This document shows positions 47,350-60,535 of a stretch of 64,000 nt of DNA, in pieces. This DNA comes from Trichopria drosophilae. Lineage: Eukaryota; Arthropoda; Insecta; Hymenoptera; Diapriidae. The translations under genes were made by a program, and so were the position numbers. Below the pieces are notes generated by a model. The model worked only from the letters and a program-made list of their open reading frames with translations. It had not been told where the DNA came from and searched no databases. Every line of letters begins with the position of its first letter. Within the stretch, counting starts at the first letter, position 1. Location of the stretch: positions 100,162,501 to 100,226,500 of the forward strand of contig CM059585.1 of the NCBI GenBank assembly GCA_030407085.1. The letters run 5' to 3'.

Positions 47350-47660
47350 GCGAAAGGGAACCCCCCAGGTTCGTGCGATCGACATTGAATTTCGATTACG
47401 AGCGATTACGTCGATCAGTTTTCCGCCTGGTGTTGGTTCGTCGCGACAGACAAGACGCACTAACCCATAATTCCAAAAATGGAAAGTCGTTCCAGGTAGG
47501 CGCAACACGCACGCGGGGGCGACCCTCGGACGTCGCTCGTCCGTCTCGATCGTATGCGAGAAGCTCAGTTCTCAGAGCGTGAAAATCTGCGCGCGACGTG
47601 CCGTTGCGAAAATCGCGGCAGGTTCGATTTTTATCTCGTTGGTGGAGTGAAGTTAATAAA
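47350..47660 (+). promoter_or_regulatory. CpG-rich promoter region
   Basis: About 300 bp of CpG-rich DNA in an AT-rich setting, containing the initiator and DPE listed next. Open frames crossing it in several directions are a by-product of the base composition. Confidence 0.65.
47565..47600 (+). promoter_or_regulatory. Inr + DPE core promoter
   Basis: TCAGTT at 47565-47570 is an arthropod initiator with predicted +1 A at 47567. CGACGTG at 47594-47600 falls at +28 to +34, the fixed DPE position, matching five of six core DPE bases plus the following G. The likely product is the non-coding leader of ZC2HC1, whose first coding exon lies 5 kb downstream on the same strand. Confidence 0.7.
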
Positions 47661-48066
47661 GTGTACAGTGATTTTTAATAGCACCGTTAATACTCTGTGG
47701 AATTCTAACCTATTATTTTATGAATCGGATCTCGCATGCGAAACTTGACGTCATATGTCATAATAACGTTTCTATAAATCGAGGTGACGCAACTCATCAT
47801 TAAGGATTCTTCTTTTCTGATCCATGTAATTTTTTGAAAATTTGTTGTCAATAGATATTCATCTAAACTTCAATTTTATAAGTTTGTAAAATAACGCCTT
47901 TAGAAAACAAGGAAAATAAGTAACCAAAACTTATTTTTTTTGAAAATCTATTTTTTTTTAAATTTCCTTATTAAATAATCTTCAAACGTAAAAAAATGAA
48001 TTATTTTTTAGGAGACCGTGAAGAAAAAACGTTTAAAGTGACTTTTTGCCGGATAATTAAAAAAAA

Positions 48067-48239
48067 CTAGTAACAAAGGAGTGAAAAATTTTGACAAATA
48101 GAATTAATAATGATTTTGACTAATAAAACTACAAATCAGTAGTAAAATTCTATTCATCTTGAGTTAGTAATTTTTTAATATCTTCTTACAAAAAATGAAT
48201 TCAATTATTAATCGACTTTTCACTCCTTCGTTAGTAACT
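48067..48239. repeat. Short inverted-repeat element, AAAGGAGTGAAAA ends
   Basis: TAGTAACAAAGGAGTGAAAA on the left is mirrored by TTTTCACTCCTTCGTTAGTAA on the right (one extra base in the right copy), spacing about 170 bp. Likely a small MITE relic. Confidence 0.6.
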
Positions 48240-49124
48240 TTCGCTATCTCAAATTTAGAAAATTTATTGTTTATTTTAAGAATTTTTAAACTAACAATTT
48301 TTTAAATTAACAATTTCTTAAAATTGAACTTTAAGGAGAATATTTAAAAATTGAAAAACTTGACAGTTAACTGAACATAATAAAAAATAAATTTTAACTA
48401 CAAATTTAGTCCTAATAGTTAAAAAACGAATTTTACGACATAATTGCATAAAATTGATTATACTACTACAAAAATTAAGAATTAAAAAATTCCCACGAAT
48501 TTCGTTTTGTTAACTAAATGACGAACAAAAAGTGTTGCTAATTCAACCTGATTATATTCAATTCCATTCGTTGACATTACAATTATCGACTATAATGTAC
48601 TGAGCTCTTCTTTAATCAAGTTAAACCGACATCAATTGACTCAAGAGATCCCAATGAAACGAATTCAAAATAACGAATTTAATTTAATTTCACCTCATTA
48701 GTATGTCATATTTCGGAGGCGATTAAGTTTCTTTTTAAAAAAATCAATTATTCTTAATGAATGTAAGAGAAAATAATTTGGAGGGTCGTTAATTAACCGT
48801 CAATTGGGTTTGTTAAATTGTATTCACGATTTTAGTAATTTTAACAAATTGTTTTTCGACAAGCTTTTAGAAATTATTAAAAAATTCGGGAACAATTTGT
48901 GTTGTTACATTCTGCTACTTTTTTTTAATATTTAATTTTTTTATTTTAAGTCCTCGTGCTGTTACATTTAAAAAAAATGTTATTAATTGCATTATTCTTT
49001 TTAAATTTACTTCATTTGACGAAAGTTTTGCGCGGTTAAAAAATAATTATAAATCTATCAAGTACGTGAAGAACAAAGGATTATTAAAATTAATAATTTA
49101 TAAAAATATATATTGTGAAATTTT

Positions 49125-49190
49125 ATTGGAAGTCTTCACTTGTAACGGTGGTAACGACGGAAGGTCGCGGGTTCAAATCCTGACGCATCG
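49125..49190 (+). ncRNA. Degenerate tRNA-derived fragment (B box)
   Basis: GGTCGCGGGTTCAAATCCTG includes a good pol III B box. An A box is only vaguely present upstream and no acceptor stem forms. Probably a SINE or pseudo-tRNA remnant. Confidence 0.3.
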
Positions 49191-51497
49191 AATATCTCCA
49201 GTTCGGTTAACAATTTTTTTTACAATAAAAAATTGATGAAAAAAGTCGTAAAAACCTGATATGACTTTCGAGTCAATTATTTTTTAATAAAAATGCAATT
49301 TATTCTGAATTGAGCAGAGGAATTTCTGACTTTACACTGGAAACGTTAAACAAATAAATTATTGGTTATATTCTATCTGCGTTCATAAAAAAGAATAATT
49401 TTTATTAAACTACAGAGTGATTGATGTTTTCGAGTACATTTAAAAGGAAACAAAATTTTTATGTTGAATTTCGGTTATGGTACTTTGAAAAATCTTCAAT
49501 ATTCCGTACATTCAAATTAATTCCGTTACTAAATTTTAAAAATTCGCACGATAAATCCGTTAAAGTCAACAATATATGGAAAAAAGGAATACGAGTCTAA
49601 AAATAAGATCATGATTTCTCTGCAATTAGCGACCTTGGCCCGATAAGTCTTTGAAATTCTCGATCGATTAATTGATCCGTAAATGGACACATTACGACAA
49701 AGTAGGATTCCTAGCTGCTTCATATTAAATTGTCACATAGAATGCACTTGCGTCGTTTATTTCATAAAGATTCATCCTCTCGATTATGGGGAAAATTTAT
49801 CCGCGTTCCTAATTTCGTGTCTCTCGACATGACACACATTTTTCGAATGCTGAACACCTGATTTCGCTATTTAAAGACGTATGATAGAAAGAATACTTTA
49901 TTGTACTACTTAAGGTAAAGAGAAAATGCATACGCGCACTTGTCGGAGTTGCAAAAACGTTATTATGTATACGGTAAATCAGAAATATTCTGCGAGTGGA
50001 TGAAAGAAGTTTTAGTGCTGAATTAAATTAACGCGTGGAAGAAAATATTGAAATGCTAACTTTCACATTATAATAAATTGTTATTATCTTCCCCGCGAAA
50101 TTCGTCGACTAAAGGTTTAGTCAAGTTATTTTTATATAATGTAAAGTAAAAAATTGTGAATTTTTCTAGTAAAACTTGCATTATTCCTGACCGAACAGAC
50201 GAATTTTTGTCTTTTTAAAAGGTCGCATCACAAAAACAGCGCGATTTAGTAGTCAAAGACGTCCATCGAATATTCAAATATAAAAAAGTAGTTACAAAAA
50301 CCAGATAAAACACAAAATCCAACAAATTAGTACATTAGTAACAAATTTCTACAAAAAATTGATCGAATGTATAGAGAGAAAAAAAAGGTTAATAGCACCA
50401 TGAAAAAATTACAGAAACGTTGTTAAAATTTGTAAATTGTAAAATTAACAACATGAAAGGCTATATTCTTCCAAGTTTCCATTTATTTTTTCTGAATTTT
50501 TCACTCATTTTCAGTTTCTTGATATTTTTCATACAATTTTTTAATTCAGCATTTTTAACATTTTCATTAAAAACGTTTTTTCAGAAAAGCCGGAATCGAA
50601 ACATTTTTTAACCATATTGAAATGGTTGATTGCGAAAATTACTACCATCTGCTTAATACAAATTCATTAATATTAAAGATGAATAATATTTTCCTTTTAC
50701 TAAAACTTTTAAAATGGAGCTAAAATGATGTCGGTTTTTCTCTGATTTTTCATCTTCTGAAGTAAATTTTCTAGACAAATATTCCTGATGTTATGATTGC
50801 CGCAACCTTGAATTTAAGTAGCTCATTATTATTCCTAATTTTACAACAGGAAAAGTGCCTGTAAGGTATAATGACAAACAGGTTTAAAATAGAATGCTAT
50901 GCATAAATAATTATCGTTTGCTCCATTGGATAATTGAAAATTACTTATTTTTACGGTTATTGATTATACGATTTTTTAAATATGAAATTTATGCTTTTTA
51001 AATTTCTGGTGGTATAACAATGTTTTTATTGCAATTTGGTTGTCGAGTTCTTTACAAAATCGCAAATGCGTCTCAAACTAGTTTTTGTTGCTTACGTATT
51101 TGTCACTCACTTTTATTCCTCATCTTAATAGGTTAGATCTAATACAGAATAAAATTTTGTAAATGTGAGGATACATAATTCGGAACCATTTCCTATTAAC
51201 ACGACGAAATTTAAGAACTTATTTGTACCTGCATAAAAATCTATCTTAACGGATTACTTTATTATTATTTTATAATGGGATGCCTTTATCCTAACCTCCA
51301 AATTAAAAATATAAAAAAAAACGAAATTATTTCCATTTCTCTTTCTTTAATTGACAATAAAAACCCGAAAAGAAATTAGTTATAAATTTTTAAAATATTT
51401 TTTCGTATTTCAAGGGATGAATCTTGATAACGTTTTGAGCAACAAAGTTTAATACCAAAATTCGATCCGACAAATAGAATTTAAATGACGTGCCGTT

Positions 51498-52153
51498 GAA
51501 TTGGAGGAAAAAATCACTTTTTTGTGCAATAACTCGACTAGTTTTAAAGTTATTGCAATGAATAAAGATTCATTTTAAAGATTTTGTCAAGCTCTACTAT
51601 TTTTCTTTGAATTATTTTGACCTGCAATAAATATATATTGTTATAGCACCAAAAAGCTGAAAAATGCAGATTATGTGTTTTTTCACGTCTAACTCGTTTC
51701 GCTCAATAGCTATACGAGAAAATCATGTGAGCTTGAAAAAACAAAGAATTTCATCTTTTATATTTTATGTTTCGATGAACATTGAGTACATAGTGAGCAC
51801 ATTAATGTCACTGAATGATAGACAACTGGCTTTTGAAATAACGTGAGCTTAATTTTCATCTAAACATGATGTATAAGGGGTAAAATTTTTTATTTTTTCT
51901 CGCTCTACAACATATTTTTTTGGACTTCCGGTGTAACTATTGAGCGAAGCGAGTTAGACGTGAAAAACCGAATAAATCGGCATTTTCCGCATTTTTTGGG
52001 CTATAATAAGAGATGTGTTTATTGATGGTCAAAGTGGCTCACAGAAAAATGGTTTGACATGAAAACGTCTTTAAAATAAGCCTTTATTCGATGAAATAAC
52101 TTTAAAAATGGAGGAGATATTACAAAAAAACAGATTTTTTCCCTTTCAATTCC
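51498..52153. repeat. Old long inverted repeat (~220-bp arms)
   Basis: Left arm 51498-51717 and right arm 51937-52153 align as inverted copies. Best parts are TTTTTTCACGTCTAACTCG / CGAGTTAGACGTGAAAAA with GCTCAATAG, TTTTAAAG, GACC.GCAATAAA and the outer GAATTG.AGG. Identity looks about 65-75 % with indels. The spacer is about 220 bp. The 60-codon frame at 51664-51846 is part of it. Confidence 0.75.
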
Positions 52154-52323
52154 AAATTGAACGTGTCTCATTTTTAAAAAATTTTCGATACCAATACAAA
52201 TTAATTATTTTCAAATAAATCATGTATGAAATTAACATACACAAAAAAAAATTTAATTAATATTACGAATCAATTAAAAACCAAAATGACAAAAATTTTT
52301 AATTTACAACTTATTAATTGCAG

Positions 52324-52553
52324 TTGGCATACCCGTTTCAAACCCACAATAGGAAATCCACTTTTGGAATAGTGAACAAACAAATTTCGAAAATCTTTCC
52401 ATTCCGCGAAAATGACGTTTTGATTAGCGTAGTACCTAGAATTTTGGAGGATCTCTATAGTGCGCGAAATATGAGAGCCCGCTGGTTTGTTTTTTTGACG
52501 ATACCGAACCTCAAAAAGTTTTGAAAATCAACAATCGATTAATCGGTCGGTAA
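52324..52553 (+). other. ZC2HC1: Probable 5' UTR part of the ZC2HC1 first coding exon
   Basis: ATTAATTGCAG at 52313-52323 is a plausible acceptor, and no better one lies between it and the coding ATG. An in-frame TAA directly precedes that ATG, so this stretch is not coding in the same frame. Confidence 0.4.
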
Positions 52554-52841
52554 ATGGACGCAGATGTGCCGGACATCCTCTTGCCGTGCGCGATTTGCGA
52601 CCGGACATTCCGGCCGGAGTCGCTGGACAAGCACGCGAGGATCTGCGAGAGGTCAACCAACAAGAAACGGAAACCTTTCGACTCGGCCAAGCAGAGGATC
52701 AAGGGTACAGATCTTGCTGAATTTCTACCCAAACAGAATCCAAGGAACCCTCACGTCGATGACCGCCCCAGGAGGTCCAGCGCGTGGAAGAAATCCAGAG
52801 ATGAGTTCCTCAGGGCGATTCGGGCAGCTAAAGGAGAAACC
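52554..52841 (+). CDS. ZC2HC1: ZC2HC1 (FAM164) family C2HC zinc-finger protein, first coding exon (partial gene)
   Basis: 96 codons from the ATG (preceded in frame by TAA) to the consensus donor ACC|GTAAGT, phase 0. Near the N-terminus PCAICDRTF..LDKHARIC gives a C2HC zinc site (Cys12, Cys15, His27, Cys31). The family block KKRKPFDSAKQR (about 38-49) follows, then EFLRAIRAAKG (about 84-94), which in vertebrate ZC2HC1A precedes the second C2HC finger. The order and spacing are those of ZC2HC1A/B. The second finger and C-terminus were not found to the right and must lie beyond the window or in short exons I missed. Molecular function is poorly known. G+C is much higher than in the flanks. Confidence 0.9.
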
Positions 52842-52849
52842 GTAAGTTT

Positions 52850-54875
52850 TTACAGCACTTTTGGAAATTTTGAGGTTAGCTGTACCAATATCTTTAGCTG
52901 TGGTATTTTTCAAAATTTTCAGGCTTAGTTTAGTGTAACTGCATCCGCATTCTTGATAGATGAGCCAATGCTTTAAGCTTTACTGATAAATGCTCATTGT
53001 TTCTGATAAAGATAATCATCAAACGCTCGCAATTTGACGTCAAACGTCGTAAAACCCCAAGATTTATAATCCTTTGAAACACACTTTACTATCTTAGTAA
53101 CATTTGGTTTACGGAAATTCAAAATATCGCGTCCAACTTTTCGAAATCTTTGGAAACTGCATGCTCCTACTTCGTGGTAAAATTAGTCATTAATAATTCT
53201 AGCTTGGTCCTCAAACGTCGTAAAAGCACAAGATTTATATTAATTTTAAACACAATGTTCTTGGTAACATTTAGTGGTACCCTAAATCTATCGGAGTCAA
53301 ATTTAATTCCAAATGAGTAAATGCAAAGGTTGATTAAATTTTTTGAGTAACTAATCTACTCCTAACTAAGGTGATATTAATTAGACTGAGCAAGTTATTC
53401 CTCCAGTTTAGAGTGTAAATTAAACACGTCCATTTTGAAAATTATTATCAACATTTTTATCATTCAGATCCATTTTGCTATTTCTCAGTTTTGATAATTT
53501 CACTAAGTAACAATTAAAGTACGATTGTATTATGTTGTCAAAGAGATTTATGCATAGTCCGATCTATGCAATTATGTAGGAAGGTCTACTCGACTCTTTA
53601 TTTCTTTGATAAGTTTTACATCGGTGACTGTGCACAAATGCATAAACTGAACTATATCTCGGTTTGAGATCATAATCTTGATACTGAGATCTTCAGTACA
53701 CATTCCAGTCTATGGTCACTCGTTGCGACGAAAGATTATGAAGTTTACAATTTGCAACAAAGGTTAACTAATTTAAAGTAAACTAAAAATATTTTAAAAG
53801 TGAACATTGTAATAACGTAAGATACCAGCATAATTAAGGTGAGTACTTATGAATATAACATTGGAGATCATCACATGTCATACGGAAAAGTTCGGCAGCT
53901 TACACACGTTCAGAAATTAGCTATTAAATCAACAGAAATTTTAAAAAAGAAAGGAATTTTAAGAATTGGAGAATTGGTAGTCATCATAAATTAGAGAAGA
54001 CAGATTTTTGAAAACTATGAAATTATTAAAAAAACAAAAGAATATAAAATAAAAAAAACAAGTGGAAACTTCGGTTCTTTCCTGTTTCTTCTCGCATTTT
54101 CTTCAACTTGTTTTTGCTTTATCTTGTATTTTTATGTTAAATTGTCAAGGACTTAAAACATGTTTCTTAGTTTAACCACATATTACTAAACTTTACTTTA
54201 CAACTTGCCAACCCCTGAAATAATTTAAAAAAAATGCTACATGAATTAACTTTATTTGAAGCTACTCCAACTTTCTGCCAACTTTTTTTCTTCTTTCTAC
54301 GCATCCAATAATCGTAGACTCGATTTACGTTAATTTTGGAAAGATAATAGGGACGTTACGTCATGCATACTTTTTTCTCCTGGAAACAGAAAGGAAAAAT
54401 TGAAGTATAAAACTACTACTGTGTTTTATAAACTTATTTCTGACCATATTAAATTGAACACATGATGTGGAAGTTGAATTGAACATTAAATAGTACACTC
54501 TGTCGCTAGGGAGTAAAAATATTCTCATATAAATAGGGTATAAAATATATTATTTGCGCATTACTTCTATTACATAACAAGATTTTATTGTATTCAATTA
54601 TTATACAGCTTTTTAGAAAATTATTGAAAGAACAGGAAATTAATCAAATAAATTTCCTTTCGGATATACTTATTTTGTTCCTCAGGGAGAAACAGCGTTA
54701 TTTTACTACCGCCATAAAGAAAACATAATAGTAGTAAGTGTAAGAAAACTACTCCGTTTGCGGTCATAAGGTGCGTTCAATTTTTATTCTCACTTCATTA
54801 ACAAATAAGCTCGGAGCACTGTAAAAGTTTTATTGGCTTGCCCATGTATAGTTTTCTTATAATTTTCACTTAACC
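52850..54875. other. AT-rich stretch, presumed ZC2HC1 intron
   Basis: Starts with the donor above. No further zinc-finger exon, ORF or recognisable repeat found. Confidence 0.45.
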
Positions 54876-54880
54876 TGTTA

Positions 54881-55176
54881 CACAGAGAAAAAAAGTCTTA
54901 AAATTGTTACATCTCGAATTAAGCACTGTAAAAGGCTTAATTGCAGCCTAAAATTGTGCTATTTATCTTAAGTTAAGTCAATATTTGCGCCGAAAACCTT
55001 GATTTTAGTTTTGGAAATTTACTTTTAGTCAATATTCAAGTTCGAAATAAGAATTCTCTAACTTGGGTGTGACAAACTCGAAAAAATCTTCTGTAAGCAT
55101 AAATCTCGGCTAAAATTAAACTGCTTTTACAGTGCTTAATATGAGATGTAACAATTTTAAGACATTTTTTTCTGTG
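54881..55176. mobile_element. MITE, CACAGAGAAAAAAAGTCTTA ends
   Basis: TA-flanked. CACAGAGAAAAAAAGTCTTA and the following AAATTGTTACATCTC are mirrored on the right by GAGATGTAACAATTTTAAGA and TTTTTTTCTGTG. The symmetry runs on through AAGCACTGTAAAAG (TIR about 60 bp). Related terminal motif to 63447-63757. Confidence 0.88.
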
Positions 55177-55179
55177 TAA

Positions 55180-57180
55180 TGTCCAAGAATTTCACAAGTG
55201 TTCCTTTTACTTGAACAATAATAAAAAGCCTACATTTTTTTGTAAAATCGGTCATAATAACATTGTAAACAAAGGGAGAAAAATTTTGAAAACATCGAGT
55301 GACATTGTAATATACTCCGGTCTATAAAAATTATTTAAATTATTGTCTAACAATTATTTTACCAACGAAAATTCTGGCAATTTTTATATAATGTCACACC
55401 TTAATATTTTGTTGGTCGCAATCAACATTTCCAGGTCAAAATAGAGTTTTAGCCAACAGGAATTCTAATAAGACGCCAAATTTTAAAACAAATTTCGAAT
55501 TAACCCTGTAACGTCCAGAATGCACGTTTCCCATGTACAACTTCCACCGCATATTTCAGACTGAAAATAATGCACAGGTAGTTAAGAATGTACCTTATTT
55601 ATTATTTTCAAGGTGCTCTTTCGAATGGTGATTTCAAAAATTTGACAAAATTGAGTATTTTTCTTTGATTTTGGCAAAAGTATACGAAAAAAAACACATT
55701 TTTGGGAGATTTAAAGGAAAAAAATGTATGCCACCTTATTGTAACCTCCCAAAAATATCTCCAACAATACAAATTTCTTTGAAAATGCTCAAAATGAAAC
55801 ATTTTTTTCTGATTTTTTGAGGGTATTTCGACAAATTTTATATTTAATGTTTCGTTTAATTAAACAAATTTACGAAAAATTGTTTAAAATTCCAGTATAT
55901 CCCTTCATGAATTATAAGCATTTATGTTTATTTTGCAATTTTTTCCACAAGTTAATAGTTTTGAAGAAAAATTATAAAATGTGGTGTTTGAATTTTTTTT
56001 TTAAATTTAGCAATTTTTGGAAAAATTGCAAAAACATCGAATACTTAGAACTCATGGAATATACTACAATTTTTAAAAAATGTTCAATAATTTATTTTAA
56101 TTCAAAAAAATGTAAATAAAATATCCTGAAGAAAATCTGAAAAATTCCGTGTATATTTCTCGGTGCATGTTACGAACTTTGATTGTTAGCATTTTGTGGA
56201 AAAACGCCTAGTTTTTGAGTTACGGCACCCTGAACAAAATTTTCATTAAGGCGACACATTGGGGACATTAAAATGGGGTGGTTTAATCGAATCCTATTGT
56301 TCTAAGAGATAAAAATAGCTGAAAACAAATATATCCTATTTTTTAATAATTATTTTTGTCTCAAATTTGCAACCGTTTTGGATTTACCGTTGGGTGAAAC
56401 TAAATTTTCACTTAAATAATATGAAATCTATTCTCAAAAATATTAATACGACATGTCCAAAATGAGAATTTGTTTTCACACAAACTTCAGGATGCCTCCT
56501 GACTCTAAAACAATCAGAGTTGAAACGATAGTTTAACGAGAATTTAAAAGAATAAAAAACATTCAGAAAAAATTGTAGCACGTTAGATGAATTTAAAATT
56601 TTTTTGTTCCTTGTCATTTTTTATAAAAGTTTTCAATTTTTCATTTCGATTTAATACTAAAAATTACTGTCAAACTTTATGTTAGAGTTATATACATACA
56701 TCGTTAATGAGATTTTAGTTTCATTATTTCATTAGTTGTTTAATTAAACAGAGGGTGCGTTTTTACTCCAAAAAATTTAGATACGATACTTTTAAGAGGA
56801 GGAAGGGGATTCTGGAATCCTTCAGGTCCAATCGAGATAATGATTGGTAACATAATTTATGCATGTCTTCTTAATGGAATACAATTTAAAGCAAGAAATA
56901 AAATGATAAGCCGAACGTTAAAACCGGAAACTAATATGGAAATAGGGTACAAATTCAGCGTTTTACAAATACTAACTAAACCAATAAGTTCTTTTAAATT
57001 GATAAAATATAATATCAAAATTTGCGATTAATCTATATATATGTATATATAAACATATACGAAGGATTTTTTGGTGTACTTTTCATCATAAACTCAGAGA
57101 AAAAAAATTAGTTGAATCAAGGTACAAATCTCTTTGACTATACAAATCTTATATTAAATACCCACGATATCCACTAGTTT
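55180..57180. other. AT-rich stretch, nothing recognised
   Basis: Long A/T-rich frames (for example 55817-56119) are compositional. No gene supported. Confidence 0.45.
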
Positions 57181-57183
57181 GGT

Positions 57184-57206
57184 AGGTTAGGTTAGGTTAG
57201 GTTAGG
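57184..57206 (+). repeat. Interstitial telomere-type (TTAGG)n
   Basis: Four consecutive perfect TTAGG units preceded by TAGG. TTAGG is the ancestral insect telomere repeat; this short run is internal and not a chromosome end. Confidence 0.85.
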
Positions 57207-57209
57207 TAG

Positions 57210-58325
57210 TTAAAAAATGTATGTCATTTTGAACGTGCCTTTGCGATACTAAATCTGTATTCAACGATACCCAAATCTCACGTTTATAATTATTTTGAAC
57301 GGATTGCTTCTTTTGTTACGTTTGATAACAAAAAAAAATCGTCACTTTTAAGAAAATGTATAAAATATAAAAAAGAATTCACTGGGATTACTACAGGTCT
57401 AAAAAGAAGAATCTGATATTTAAATCTACGAGGAAATCATGAATGACGAAGGTGTTTTTTAGTAATTGTTGCAAAAACAGTAAAATCAAGATGATTCGTA
57501 TAGAAATTATCATAGAATTTTTCATCGACATATTTTGTATAACTAGGATGCAGTTATTTAAATTATTTATTATATTTATTAATGAGAGAATCATTCTAAA
57601 TTACCTTAAATGATCAATTTTTGAAGTGTTATGGTTGAACGGTCTTCACGGCCATCATGTTAGTCATCTTCCAAAAATTGTTCTTATCTATATAAAAATA
57701 AAAAAGAACAAATGTATCGCTTTAACAATAAATTACTTACAAAAAATACAATGAAAATAATAAAAAAGTCACATTGCGAGTGACATAAATGTTGTCGTTT
57801 GAGTGGAACTTCTGGATTTTTCGGCATAAACGATAAATGCCATTTTTGCACGAACTAGCCAAACAGTGTTTAAATTATCTCATGCCAACACTTTAACATA
57901 TTCGAAACGCAATTTTGGAAATGACATTTGTTTATATATTCCTATCAACTAAATATCATGTTGCTATGCTCACGTCGAAGGTCATTATGTAACTCACCGG
58001 CAGATATATTTAAACCAAAAATTAATTCGTTGCAGTAATTACCGAAAAACATATATTAGCACAACATGAGTCAAATCATAGTTGCATGTATATGAAGTGC
58101 AGCATGTTCCGTGAATATTGTGAAGATTGCAATATACGCTTTTTAGTAAGAACTTTCAATGTCTGCGGATAGTTCACGCATAACTCCTGAAAAATTGATT
58201 ATTTAGATAGTGGTCAAGAAATTAAAATGTTTCGCATACTATTTCCTTAAATGATGTTCAAATTAAATTCGTATAATATATGTTACACAAAATAGAGCGA
58301 GATCACAATATTTCGGTGTGGAATG
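57210..58325. other. AT-rich stretch, nothing recognised
   Basis: No coding or repeat structure supported. Confidence 0.45.
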
Positions 58326-58329
58326 ATTA

Positions 58330-58588
58330 CAGTAGAGTCCCGGTATATTTGCCTGCTCGGTTCCTAGCCTTCCTCTACCATCTCCATATATTTGTCAAAA
58401 GAAGGGCCGTTTCTCCCACTCTCCTCAATCGCGCAATGCTCGTGACGTCACAGCAGGCCCTTCCTGAGGCCCCAGCGCGCAAGGTGGGGGAAACCAAGAA
58501 CGGTGACAGATAAATATAATGGGACGAAAGCGCACAAATATGGTGGGATGCAAATATAGCGAGATGCAATTGTACCGGGACTCTACTG
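58330..58588. mobile_element. MITE, CAGTAGAGTCCCGGTAT family, copy 3
   Basis: CAGTAGAGTCCCGGTAT on the left and TACCGGGACTCTACTG on the right, flanked by TA. Internal AAATATGGTGGGATGCAAATATAGCGAG words match the inverted interior of copies at 4629 and 5164. No transposase. Confidence 0.9.
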
Positions 58589-58594
58589 TAAATG

Positions 58595-60440
58595 GTAACA
58601 AGAAAAGAGACACACTAACATAAATAATATGTGCATATTGAGGAGACGCAACTTGATTTCCAAACACTTTATTTTGCTAGAATGGAAATCATTAATATTA
58701 TATATGCCATAGGCTACTAAGATGCATGTGTGTGAAGTTAGCAGATCACGTGTCAACAGTCCACTTTATGAGAGGAGTTCCAGTCAATTGCACAGACGAG
58801 TTTTAAAGTTTTTGATACTTTTTAGTAATAGTTTTAGCGATTTTGGATGATAAAACCGCAATTAAAAAAAAAGATCTGCTAACTTAGCGAGAATTACTTA
58901 CAGAAAAAAAATATTAACATCAGATATATCAGTTTTACATTAGAGTTCTAGTTACTTCAAGATGTCTTCGGTAGTTTCTGATACTTTATAACGATAGTTC
59001 TCTCGATTATCAATTTTTAAATAATTTTTATTGTTGATAAAAATTACATAAATTAGAAAATCGTGACCTGATGATTTGCGCGCAACATTTTATCTGTCCC
59101 GTGGGACTCAAAATCCAGTTTCTTATATTCTGGACTTAATTTCGAAGAGTTTCAATGATTTTCGATTTTTAAACAATTTTTGTTGTCGTCAACAATTACT
59201 AAAATCTGAAAATCATGACATTAAATAAACAATTAAATTAAATAAACAATTCAAAATCATGACATGTTGAATAGTATATAATAGTTCTACGTCACCAGTG
59301 GGTCTTAAAATACAGTTTCATATATCCTGAACTCAATTCGGCAGAGTTCGGCATTTCGAATATCGAAAAATTGTCATTTTCGATTATTGTAACTCTTTTA
59401 ATAGTTTAATATAGTGATTGATCTTTGTTGGTCACATAAAAAGTAAATAAAAAGTGAACTACGTTCATGTAAATATTCACAGTTCGTCTTTTAAAAATTA
59501 GTTGTTTATATAGTGAGTAAAAGTACGAATTAAAATATTAAAAATACAAATGTAAAGAAATCGTTCTTAACAAAATAAAGAAAATATGCATACGTGCATC
59601 TTTGATTAAATAAAATATGCAGCGGAAGAAGACTTTTTTCCATGTTCCTTTTGAATCGGATTTGTACTCTTACGTGAAGTAACCTTACTTCTGAGCCTTT
59701 TGACATCCCGTGTGAATGCACTAAGTAAACATGGACAATAAAAAGTGAGACGACAACCACGTATCCATAACCAATGCAAGTCGAGGGCAGAAATATTCCA
59801 ACAATTTTAAAAGAAAATAGTGCAGACGTGATTCTTTGCCTGAAACTCTAACCGAGACAAGCTTTTTTCCTAAAAAAACCATAAAATAAGAGGTTATATA
59901 ACCCATCGAAACGTACAACAAACATCCATGGGAACAAGAGGTTAAAAAATAGGAATTGATTATTTGGATTAAAATAATTTCTTCCAGGTAAATTTATGAT
60001 TACATATCTACGTTAGCTGCATATAATATTTAAATGTATTCTAAACTCATTTTATTACGTTTTCTTTTTAAAAGTACATGGTTAAAAAAAGTACATGAAA
60101 TTTCATAAAAACGTATAAAGGAAGCAAATGTCAAGCAGGTAAAAATAATTAATGTGGTTCATGAAAATTTCTATACTGGTGTAGTTTTATTAATTCATCT
60201 GTTTGAAATTTGCATCCAGAAGGATGAACATTCGCCGAAGGAATATCTTTTGCTAAAATGTTAAAAATATTGTCAATGGGTAATTTACTGTCAGCTTAAA
60301 AAAACAACAAATTTACAGAATTATTGTAGTTCTATATTTATTTAATATTACTTAACTTCTCTGTTATATATTATATGTAATTTCACATATAAATCATTTT
60401 AATTATATTGTGCTACTTTTGTATCATTTAAAACGCAAAT
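58595..60440. other. AT-rich stretch with weak repeats
   Basis: Between 58800 and 59400 several CAGTTT..ATATTCTGGACT / CATGACAT-like phrases recur two or three times (for example near 59117 and 59313), suggesting a diffuse tandem duplication. No gene. Confidence 0.4.
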
Positions 60441-60449
60441 AAATAAGAA

Positions 60450-60535
60450 AACTACTCGCCCCGGCAGGGAATAGAACGCGGGTCTCTTTCCCGGGATCAA
60501 TTTTTAAAACATTCTTAACTGCCGAAAAGAAGAAA
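60450..60535 (-). ncRNA. tRNA-derived fragment (minus strand)
   Basis: On the minus strand GCGTTCTATTCCCTGCCGGG resembles a B box and T-stem followed by an acceptor-like GGGGCGAG; upstream GGCAGTTAAGAATG is A-box-like. Mismatches rule out a working tRNA. Probably a SINE head. Confidence 0.3.

Larger units (their letters stand above)
47760..51490. other. AT-rich stretch, probable ZC2HC1 intron 1
   Basis: No coding exon. Contains the inverted pair at 48067-48239 and a B-box-bearing sequence near 49160. Poly-T/A tracts dominate. Confidence 0.4.

Noticed and set aside
47283..47582. 99-codon frame across the CpG-rich promoter
   Set aside because: Arg/Ser-rich translation explained by CpG content; it overlaps the core promoter and has no continuation.
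55817..56119. 100-codon Phe/Lys-rich frame
   Set aside because: Compositional artefact in T/A-rich DNA.
57184..57206. Chromosome end
   Set aside because: Only about four TTAGG units, with ordinary sequence on both sides.
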